Source: 2-02-FULL-55-14 sp964581115
GTDB taxonomy: Bacteria; Bacteroidota; Ignavibacteria; UBA10030
Assembly: GCA_964581115.1 (NCBI GenBank)
Contig: CAZOMY010000036.1
Location: 1-30,050 of the forward strand
Direction: 5' to 3'
Length of the DNA: 30,050 nt
Shown: positions 16,055 through 22,215 of the stretch, piece after piece
Numbering within the stretch: position 1 is the stretch's first letter
Layout of the letters: each line of letters starts with the position of its first letter
Translations under genes and position numbers: made by a program
Notes under the pieces: model-generated
What the model was told of the DNA's origin: nothing
Seen by the model: the letters and a program-made list of their open reading frames with translations, nothing else
Databases searched by the model: none

Positions 16055-17185
16055 TCACTGCTTCAGCACCGGTCTGCGGCTCGCCGTACCGACCCCGACC
16101 GACACTTCCATCGCCCCTCCTCTGAATGCCGCGTAGCGCTCCGCGGCCCGCTCGAGCCCCGCTCTGCACGCCCCTGATGGCCTCTCGAACACGCTCACCT
16201 GTATCGTGGCGCCCGCTTTGGTCTGTTCTCGTCTCCAGGTCCCGACCACCTTCCCGTCCACAACCACCATCGGCCGGAAGACCCCGTTGCCCGAGATCGC
16301 GCGGGCACGGCTTCCGACGATCGACGCGCTTCGGTCGGCATACGCGATCGTGAACTCATCGTACGCCGGCAGCAGGAAGACAGCGTCGTTCCTGCCGGCC
16401 GAGTCGCGCAGGTCCGGCCGATACCAATAGTCAACGCCGTCGACACGGCTGATCGCGAAGCGTCGCCGTACGATCTCGAACGACCGGCGGACATCTGCCA
16501 TCGCCAGTCCCGACCACCAGGCGTAGTCCTTGAGCGTGGCTGGACCGTGGCCGTTCAAATAGCGGGTCAGCAACGTCTCGAGCGCGTCATCGCGGTCCTT
16601 GTGGATCGGCCGCGCCACCCGATCGCTCATCAGCGCAAACGTCGGCTCATTGTCGACGATCGGACCGCTGCAGATGATCTGGTCCAGTTCTGCCAGCATG
16701 AACAGATGAGCCATCCGGTTGTCGCCGGTGGAGAATCCCCCGTGTATCAACGCCTCGACCGACTGCGCTCGCGTCGCGACACCGAGACGCGCGATCGTAC
16801 GTTCGATGATCGTGTGGCTCTTGCCGATCGCCCGGGGCGTCAGTCCCAACTGCCGATGCCTGGCGGCAACCCCCTTTCTCACCTGCGTCGCCGTCAGGTC
16901 GAGCATCCAGCCGAGGTCGCGCGCCGGAACCAGATGCCATGTCGGCCGGAGGACGTGCGTGCGGAGGATCGTTCCCCGGTTCAGCGCCGACGCGATCGAA
17001 TCCATGTTGCCTGTTCGCATTCGGAGGCCGACGGCCCAGAGGGACATCTGAAGATCCTGCGCTTGCATCGCCCCCATCCACGAAACGACCTGAGCCGGGC
17101 TCCGGACGTTGCCTTTCACGAGGAGCTGACTGACGAGCCGGAGGCGTACGATGTCGTGGGGAGTCACTGGCGGGTTGATTCGCAA
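16055..17185 (-). CDS. Winged-helix AlkZ-like DNA glycosylase (HTH_42 family)
   Basis: A 376-residue protein of the winged-helix DNA-binding family PF06224, which includes the glycosylases AlkZ and YcaQ that excise bulky or crosslinked alkylated bases. Seen: MGAMQAQDLQMSLWAVGLR with Q41 and Q43 forming the Q-x-Q catalytic motif of the AlkZ branch (YcaQ has Q-x-D); THVLRPTWHLVPARD near residue 75; and the family-wide LPAYDEFTIAYADR, NGVFRPMVVVDGKVVGTWRR near the C-terminus. The reading frame begins at a TTG at 17185 without a good ribosome site; an in-frame GTG 18 bp downstream is an alternative, so the start is uncertain. Whether it protects against a self-made toxin or environmental damage is not shown; no biosynthetic genes are near. 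Confidence 0.85.
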   Translation of the reverse strand: MRINPPVTPHDIVRLRLVSQLLVKGNVRSPAQVVSWMGAMQAQDLQMSLWAVGLRMRTGNMDSIASALNRGTILRTHVLRPTWHLVPARDLGWMLDLTATQVRKGVAARHRQLGLTPRAIGKSHTIIERTIARLGVATRAQSVEALIHGGFSTGDNRMAHLFMLAELDQIICSGPIVDNEPTFALMSDRVARPIHKDRDDALETLLTRYLNGHGPATLKDYAWWSGLAMADVRRSFEIVRRRFAISRVDGVDYWYRPDLRDSAGRNDAVFLLPAYDEFTIAYADRSASIVGSRARAISGNGVFRPMVVVDGKVVGTWRREQTKAGATIQVSVFERPSGACRAGLERAAERYAAFRGGAMEVSVGVGTASRRPVLKQ

Positions 17186-17235
17186 TTCGGAGAATGGTAG
17201 CTCAAGCGAGCCCGGGAATCAAGGCGCAAAAAGCA

Positions 17236-17453
17236 CAAGCGGAGACCGAGGGCCTCCGCTTGGTGAATACGACGCCGAATCGATGCTCCATCGACCCCGA
17301 CAGATCCTCTGAGAAGCTGTTTGACGCTACGCGTCAAGTGAGAAGAAGAATGCCGCTAGCACGGCATTCGTATTGGGCCTCTGGCTGGGCCTCCGGCTCG
17401 CGCTCGAAGCGCGCTTGGAAGAAGCTTGGATATCCCTCGACTTCGCTCGGGAT
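17236..17453. repeat. Cluster of small inverted repeats between AlkZ-like and tpl genes
   Basis: Five stem-loops lie in about 220 bp: caagcggag/ctccgcttg (17236-17262, 9-bp perfect stem); ttgacgc-tac-gcgtcaa (17321-17337); gaatgccg/cggcattc (17348-17369); cgcgct-cga-agcgcg (17399-17413); and the near-palindrome atccctcgacttcgctcggg (17432-17451, extending two bases further), which ends three bases from the tpl stop codon. The rest of this 270-bp gap shows no gene. Confidence 0.65.
17338..17369 (-). terminator. Candidate Rho-independent terminator of tpl
   Basis: On the minus strand, an 8-bp perfect stem GAATGCCG/CGGCATTC with a 6-base loop is followed immediately by TTCTTCTCACTT, a pyrimidine- and T-rich stretch. 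It lies about 90 bp past the tpl stop codon. The T-tract is interrupted by C, so efficiency is uncertain. Confidence 0.5.
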
Positions 17454-17455
17454 AC

Positions 17456-18841
17456 CTACTCTCTTTCGAATCGTGCCTGGAAGAAACGTAGATACTTCGG
17501 CTCGTACACCATCTTGAGTCCACGGATATTCTTCCGGTTCTCATAGACGGCCTGCACGGACTCGACGAGAACGTCGCAATGCGCTTGTGTGTAAACGCGC
17601 CTCGGGAAGGTAAGCCGCACCAGCTCGAGCTTCGGATAGTAGTGGTCGCCCGTCTCCTTGTTCCTGCCGGCCGAGACGATGCCCCGCTCCATCGAGCGGA
17701 TGCCCGACTCCAGATACAACTCGGCCGCGAGCGTTTGTGCCGGAAACTGAACCTGGTTCAGGTGCGGGAGGAAGGCTTTCGCGTCGAGGAACACCGCGTG
17801 GCCGCCGATCGGCCGCACGACGGGAATGCCCGCTTCGATCAATTTCTCGCCCACGTATTCGACCTGTCCGATCCGGGCCCGCATGTGGTCTTCGCTCACC
17901 GCCTCGACAATGCCGCGGGCCATCGCCTCCATATCGCGCCCGGCGAGGCCGCCGTACGTATGCAGACCCTCGTACACGACGACCATGTTGCGCGCCTCTT
18001 CAAACACTTCCCACTCGTTCAGCGCCAGGAACCCGCCGATGTTGACGAGCAGATCCTTCTTGCCGCTCATCGTTGCGGCGTCGGAGTACGAGCACATCTC
18101 CTTCAGGATCGCGGCCAGCGACGTGTTCTCGTAACCCTTCTCCCGAGTTCTGATGAAGTGCGCATTCTCCACAGCTCGCGTGGCGTCGAGGACGACACGA
18201 ATGCCGTGCTTCTGGCAGTACGCGCGGACCTCCTTGAGGTTGGCCATCGACACCGGCTGGCCACCGGCCATATTCACCGTCACGCCGATAGTGATGTACG
18301 GGATCTTGCCGGCGCCGACTCTCTTGACCAGAGTGTCGAGCTTGTTGAGGTCGACGTTCCCCTTGAACGGATGGAGGTTCGCCGGGTCGTGCGCCTCGTC
18401 GATGATGACGTCGACGAACGTGCCGCCGGCCAACTCTTGATGCAGCCGCGTCGTCGTGAAGTACATGTTGCCCGGCACGAACGTGCCCGGCTTGATGAGG
18501 ATCTGTGAAATGATATGCTCCGCCCCGCGCCCTTGGTGGGTCGGCACGAGATATTTATAGCCGTAATACTGCTGGACCGCCTGTTCCAGATTGTAGTAGT
18601 TCTTGCTGCCCGCATAAGCTTCGTCGCCCATCATCATCCCCGCCCACTGCCAATCGCTCATCGCGTTGGTGCCGCTGTCCGTGAGAAGGTCGATGTAAAC
18701 GTCCTCGGAGCGGAGGAGGAACGTATTGTAGCCCGCCTCTTCGAGACACTTCTGCCGCTGTTCGCGGCTGAGCATCTTGAGGGGCTCCACCATCTTGATC
18801 TTGAACGGCTCCGCCCAGGAGCGGCGTTTACTAGGATTCAT
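17456..18841 (-). CDS. tpl: Tyrosine phenol-lyase
   Basis: PLP-dependent beta-eliminating lyase converting L-tyrosine to phenol, pyruvate and ammonia; K+-dependent and cytoplasmic in known members. Length 461 matches Tpl (456 in Citrobacter freundii). The sequence is recognisably Tpl rather than tryptophanase: with a constant offset of five, PLP-lysine K257 corresponds to K262 (MSGKKD), Tyr71 to Tyr76 (GDEAYAGS), R381 to R386 (SMERG) and F448/F449 to F453/F454 (LRFFQARF). Tryptophanase has Ile in place of that Arg and His in place of the first Phe. The ATG at 18841 gives MNPSKRRSWAEPFKIK; upstream codons fall in gap sequence. A weak TTGGAA-17-TAATTT promoter-like pair lies at 18883-18911 on the minus strand, about 42 bp from the start; not convincing alone. 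Confidence 0.93.
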   Translation of the reverse strand: MNPSKRRSWAEPFKIKMVEPLKMLSREQRQKCLEEAGYNTFLLRSEDVYIDLLTDSGTNAMSDWQWAGMMMGDEAYAGSKNYYNLEQAVQQYYGYKYLVPTHQGRGAEHIISQILIKPGTFVPGNMYFTTTRLHQELAGGTFVDVIIDEAHDPANLHPFKGNVDLNKLDTLVKRVGAGKIPYITIGVTVNMAGGQPVSMANLKEVRAYCQKHGIRVVLDATRAVENAHFIRTREKGYENTSLAAILKEMCSYSDAATMSGKKDLLVNIGGFLALNEWEVFEEARNMVVVYEGLHTYGGLAGRDMEAMARGIVEAVSEDHMRARIGQVEYVGEKLIEAGIPVVRPIGGHAVFLDAKAFLPHLNQVQFPAQTLAAELYLESGIRSMERGIVSAGRNKETGDHYYPKLELVRLTFPRRVYTQAHCDVLVESVQAVYENRKNIRGLKMVYEPKYLRFFQARFERE

Positions 18842-18933
18842 GGGATTCCTCGGTTTTCTAAGAATGGCAGGAAAAGTGCGATAAATTACCGAGAAGTGGC
18901 AGGAATTCCAATGATGACCAAGGGTGAAACATC

Positions 18934-18975
18934 CCAGACGCCAAATCCCCAAAACTCCAAACAAATCACCAAATG
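18934..18975. repeat. CCAAA word-repeat block upstream of tpl
   Basis: The block reads cgccaaatccccaaaactcc and continues with ctccaaacaaatcaccaaa. The last 19 bases (18955-18973) match 5589-5607 at 18 positions, and ccaaatccccaaa at 18941-18953 is identical to 24865-24877 inside ccoS. It lies in the 476-bp region 18842-19317 that separates divergent tpl and the sigma-factor gene and holds no gene that I can support. Confidence 0.75.
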
Positions 18976-19140
18976 CATGAAGCAACTGGCCAGACTGCCT
19001 CGGACATCCTTCAAAGAAGAACAGCGCGGATTCCCATTTTCAACGATTCAAGAGGAAGTTTTTTTCCCGTTCGTGCATCTTATTATTAGGGACGACGGCA
19101 TTCTCTGCGCCTCCCGCTCCCTGACACTGGCACCTCGACT

Positions 19141-19317
19141 CCCCCTCGACCGTTCGACTCGGGACACACATCGTCTCTCGCTCATGGCTCGGGGTCGCTC
19201 GGGGCAAGCTACTGACGACTGCTCATTGCTCACTGACCACTGATCATTGCTTGCAGTTCGCTGTTCCCTGATCTCTGTCCTCTGACTTCTGATTTCTGAT
19301 CTCAGTTCTCTTTTCTT
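19141..19317. repeat. Two adjoining word-repeat blocks ahead of the sigma-factor gene
   Basis: 19141-19209 holds CCCTCGAC...GACTCGGG and CTCGGGG-type words, including cggggtcgctcggggcaagc. 19210-19317 is a run of CTGAC/CTGATC/CTCTGAC words (for example ctgaccactgatcattgc at 19233-19250 and ctctgacttctgatttctga at 19280-19299), with almost all purines in the word GA. It ends at the start codon of the sigma factor. Similar CTCTGATCTCT words occur at 28600-28655. The stretch 18990-19140 between the repeat blocks shows no gene; it contains a T7 run near 19060. Confidence 0.75.
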
Positions 19318-19878
19318 ATGGCTCTCCCCAAGCCATCACCAGACCTCGCTTCCGCCATCCGCTCGGGCTCTCCACGCGCGAATGACGACGTGTATCGACT
19401 GTACGCTCCGGGCGTCCGGAGGTACTGCGTGGCCTTGTTGGGAGGCCGCGACGATGCGGACGATTGCGTCCAGAACACGTTCCTCAAGGTGTGCAACGAC
19501 ATGCGCGGGCTCGATGGTCTTGATGCCCTGACCTCATGGATCATGACGATCGCGCGAAACGAGGTCTACACGGTCTTCCGGAAACGACGGAACCATCTTC
19601 CGCTCGACGATGCCGCTGATCAGATCTGGGACCTTGAGACGCCCCAACTGCGCGCCGAGCGCCAGGAATTGCTCGATGCCGTGGCCGACAGTCTCGAGCA
19701 TCTCCTCCCTACGTACAGCGAAGTGCTGATCCTGAGAGAAATGGAGCAGTATTCGTACGCCGAGATCGCCGCCATGACCGATTCGACCATTAGCGCCGTC
19801 GAATCCCGACTGTTCAAAGCCCGCAAGGCGCTCGCGCGCCGGCTGGCACCGCTGTTGCACGAAAGAAGCCTGTCATGA
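19318..19878 (+). CDS. ECF sigma factor
   Basis: RNA polymerase sigma-70 factor of the ECF group, 186 residues. Region 2 at about 22-90 (YRLYAPGVRRYCVALLGG, DDADDCVQNTFLKVCNDM, SWIMTIARNEVYTVFRKRR); region 4 at about 128-178 (LPTYSEVLILREMEQYSYAE and a helix-turn-helix AEIAAMTDSTISAVESRLF). It overlaps the next gene, a zinc-finger anti-sigma factor, in an ATGA arrangement, so the two are translationally coupled. There is no Shine-Dalgarno: the ATG is preceded by a pyrimidine-rich word-repeat, so translation may rely on a leaderless or otherwise unusual start. Distinct from the FecI-like factor at 8180. Confidence 0.9.
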   Translation: MALPKPSPDLASAIRSGSPRANDDVYRLYAPGVRRYCVALLGGRDDADDCVQNTFLKVCNDMRGLDGLDALTSWIMTIARNEVYTVFRKRRNHLPLDDAADQIWDLETPQLRAERQELLDAVADSLEHLLPTYSEVLILREMEQYSYAEIAAMTDSTISAVESRLFKARKALARRLAPLLHERSLS

Positions 19879-20279
19879 CCTGCGCCGACGCTCAACCCCT
19901 CATCAGCCGTCTGCTCGACGGTGAACTTCCCGACGCCGATGCCGCGGCCGTGTTCAGCCATCTCTCCGGCTGCCCGATGTGCCGGCAATTCATGCGCGAC
20001 ACGGTGCGCATTCAAGCGGCCGTTCGCCAGCTGGCCGATCGCCCTCTGGAGCCCGCGACGGTGCGTCCTATGTTCCAAGCCGTCCAGAGACGCCCCGTCT
20101 GGATCTCGTACGTCGCCGTTGCCGCCGCAGCCGTCGTCTTCATGATCATCGGCGTGCTTGGTACGCTTGCCGTCACGCAGACGCAACCCCGGGTCGATCA
20201 GCTCGAACCGACCCGCGTCGTCTGGGTCCTCCCCGAACGTGAGATCACGCCATCATCCATTCAAACCCACTGGAGGTAG
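19875..20279 (+). CDS. Zinc-finger anti-sigma factor, single-pass membrane protein
   Basis: A 134-residue protein with an N-terminal anti-sigma zinc-finger domain: H29-x3-C33-x2-C36 (HLSGCPMC), the H-x3-C-x2-C signature of the ZAS/zf-HC2 family, which also has an upstream Cys3. A membrane helix follows at about 74-98 (WISYVAVAAAAVVFMIIGVLG), then a short 35-residue periplasmic tail. It is expected to hold the coupled ECF sigma factor at the membrane. The ATG overlaps the sigma stop codon (ATGA). The tail is too short to be an obvious ligand-binding domain; sensing may use the partner protein encoded next. Confidence 0.9.
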   Translation: MTCADAQPLISRLLDGELPDADAAAVFSHLSGCPMCRQFMRDTVRIQAAVRQLADRPLEPATVRPMFQAVQRRPVWISYVAVAAAAVVFMIIGVLGTLAVTQTQPRVDQLEPTRVVWVLPEREITPSSIQTHWR

Positions 20280-20281
20280 TC

Positions 20282-20644
20282 ATGTTTCGAGTCCTGATGT
20301 TGTTGATCCTCGTCCCCGCCGTGCTGTCGGCGAATGCGTTGCAGGACAAGGCCAAGGCCGAGGATCCACCGAAGGTTATCAAGCGGGTCGACCCCGTCTA
20401 CCCGAAACCGATCCCGAAGGATTCAGCAGAAGGGATGGTCTACGTCGAGATGACGGTTGACGCCGAAGGGAACGTGGCGACGGCCAAGGTGCTCAAGGCG
20501 GAGGCGGCGGAGGTCTTCCAGAAGGCAGCCCTCGATGCGGCCAGGCAATGGAAGTTCGCCGCGAGCGAGAAGGGAAAGAAGTACACGCTCGTCCTGCCGT
20601 TCAAGTTCAAGCTGAGCGAGGAGAAGAAGGAGGAGAAGAAGTAA
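20282..20644 (+). CDS. Small exported TonB C-terminal-domain protein
   Basis: A 120-residue protein: signal peptide about 1-18 (MFRVLMLLILVPAVLSANA), then a TonB_C-type domain at about 28-112 (RVDPVYPKPIPKDSAEGMVY, then VEMTVDAEGNVATAKVLKAE, AALDAARQWKFA, and a final strand YTLVLPFKFKL) and a Lys/Glu tail. Unlike a true TonB it has no N-terminal membrane anchor followed by a proline-rich spacer, so it is probably free in the periplasm and cannot by itself transmit ExbBD energy. It starts two bases after the anti-sigma stop codon, behind GGAGG. Its position suggests a role in the sigma/anti-sigma circuit or regulation by it. Confidence 0.87.
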   Translation: MFRVLMLLILVPAVLSANALQDKAKAEDPPKVIKRVDPVYPKPIPKDSAEGMVYVEMTVDAEGNVATAKVLKAEAAEVFQKAALDAARQWKFAASEKGKKYTLVLPFKFKLSEEKKEEKK

Positions 20645-20714
20645 AAGCGGGACACAGCCGGAGGCCCATGACCGCTGTCGCCGCGAGGCGACGAACAACT
20701 CTTCCACAGGCTGC

Positions 20715-20800
20715 ACACAGAGGTTGCTCCGAGGTCCATGGAGAAGATTGATTACATTCTCTGTGGACCTCAGTCTTTTCTCTGTGGGCCTCTGTGAAAC
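20715..20800. repeat. CACAGAGG word-repeats in inverted arrangement between convergent genes
   Basis: Left arm 20715-20750 holds cacagagg and gaggtccatggagaa; right arm 20756-20800, reverse-complemented, holds cacagaggcccacagagaa and gaggtccacagagaa. The arms can pair with gaps into a long stem. Upstream in the same gap, gtcgcc-gcga-ggcgac (20677-20692) is a perfect 6-bp stem with a GNRA-type loop. The gap separates the TonB-C protein gene from the convergent exported protein, so it may act as a bidirectional terminator; no T-run is present. Confidence 0.65.
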
Positions 20801-20807
20801 GCTTTGT

Positions 20808-22049
20808 CTACAGATCCCGCTCCACCGGCCGACCGAACAGTCCGTAGCTCAGCGTGAAGGTGATGATCGTTCCCGATGCATGCTGGATGTGCGTGCGGGA
20901 ACTCATCAAGGCGAACCGGGCGCGGACGAACTGATACCCCTGCTCGACCCCCTCCACCATCTCAACATCGTCGGACCGGTGGAAAGGAATGTCGAGATTC
21001 ACGCCGATAACGGCAGCCCCGAAATCCATCTTTCCGTCGAAGCCGGTCTTCGTCCGCTCCTGTTCCGGGGGTGAGATGTCCACATACGCCCAACCGGCGT
21101 GGGGCGTCAGGACGATCGAACGACCCAAGTTGAGGGTGTAGCCCGCCGCCGCCGTAAGCCCGCTTGGCGAGACGGCCATTCCTTTGACCCAGGTCTGATG
21201 GTACACGAATGTCGACCGCACTTCGCTCAACGTTCCGAGCGTCCCCCAGACCATCAGGTATGCCCGGCCGTACGACGCTTCTCCCCACAGGTCAAAGCTC
21301 ATACCGCTGGTGAACCGCCGGCTCAGTTCTCCCTCCATCCGTACTCCGCCCACACCGGCGCCGATCCCGAACGCCCACGGGGAGGGTCGTAGAACGACGC
21401 GCAGATACCGTCGGACGAACGGCACGAAGGTCGACCGCGGATACATCTCCAGAAAACCGTTCGCCTCGTCATTCATGGTCGCACGAAATGCCCTCTCGCC
21501 GTCGTCCACCGAAGGGTCTGGACCGATCAGTGCGGTCGCGAACACTCGCAGAAAGTGCCGCTGTTCTTCGCCGAGGTTCGCCGCTTGCGTGCGGGCCATC
21601 AACACCGTCCGCCGTTTCCGGGTATGATCGAGGAGGTCCTCCAACAAGAGGTCGCGTTCGGGGGCCAACCGCGGACGTCGATAGATAGGTTCGAGCGGCT
21701 CCGGCTTCCACGAGAGATCGGCAGCGTGCTCCGGGTCAGCCAAGACGCGATCATAGCACCCGACCCAGAATTCCACCAGCAATCGCTCGCGAGGATAGAG
21801 GGTGATGATGCGCGTCGAATCAAACCTCGCATCGATGTAACTGAGCACCTGTCCGGCCTTCGATAGATCGCCGTTCAGAATGGAGCGTCCCAGCAGATCC
21901 CGCGCCTTGCCGAGCGCGTTGAGGTCGGACTCAGGGAGCGAACTGATCTCGTCTGCGATCGACCGTAGAGAATCGGGAATGTTGATGCTTTGACCCGGCG
22001 AAGCGACGACAGCCAGCGTCAAGAGAAGGGTGATCCTGAAAGGTCTCAT
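20808..22049 (-). CDS. Exported beta-barrel-like protein of unknown function
   Basis: A 413-residue protein with signal peptide MRPFRITLLLTLAVVASPGQ. Residues about 20-215 are predicted by eye as helical with acidic and basic residues (for example LNALGKARDLLGRSILNGDL, EPEHAADL-like segments, RDLLLEDLLDHTRKRR); about 220-413 alternate in strands with Gly, Tyr and Phe (WAFGIGAGVGGVRMEGELSR, GEASYGRAYLMVWG, GLTAAAGYTLNLGRSIVLTP, IITFTLSYGLFGRP), fitting an outer-membrane barrel of eight or so strands. I know no family for this combination. It is divergent from the copper ATPase gene across 166 bp, and stands alone on its strand; its start has AGGTC... upstream only weakly. Confidence 0.7.
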   Translation of the reverse strand: MRPFRITLLLTLAVVASPGQSINIPDSLRSIADEISSLPESDLNALGKARDLLGRSILNGDLSKAGQVLSYIDARFDSTRIITLYPRERLLVEFWVGCYDRVLADPEHAADLSWKPEPLEPIYRRPRLAPERDLLLEDLLDHTRKRRTVLMARTQAANLGEEQRHFLRVFATALIGPDPSVDDGERAFRATMNDEANGFLEMYPRSTFVPFVRRYLRVVLRPSPWAFGIGAGVGGVRMEGELSRRFTSGMSFDLWGEASYGRAYLMVWGTLGTLSEVRSTFVYHQTWVKGMAVSPSGLTAAAGYTLNLGRSIVLTPHAGWAYVDISPPEQERTKTGFDGKMDFGAAVIGVNLDIPFHRSDDVEMVEGVEQGYQFVRARFALMSSRTHIQHASGTIITFTLSYGLFGRPVERDL

Positions 22050-22215
22050 GATGTGGTTGAACGTACGGAATCGATGAACGAGGTTCCCGTTCGTACCAAA
22101 AAAACTGCGACTGTATCAGTCCGATTTCTGAGAATCATTCCTGCGAATTCAATTGAAGTTCGTGCAAATTTCGGCGAATATATGCGTTGAAGGCGTTACA
22201 CGGAACGCGCCGCCT

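Noticed and set aside
17456..18841. Tryptophanase as the identity of the beta-eliminating lyase
   Set aside because: Arg386 and Phe453/Phe454 match tyrosine phenol-lyase; tryptophanase has Ile and His at the first two of these positions.
22129..22143. A Fur-box-like stretch, tgagaatcattcctg, upstream of ccoI
   Set aside because: Only about nine of fourteen consensus positions match and the second half-site is poor; no supporting iron gene context.
22148..22157. Palindrome ttcaattgaa as a possible FNR/CRP-type operator for the cbb3 operon
   Set aside because: It lacks the spacer of FNR/CRP sites and is short enough to occur by chance.
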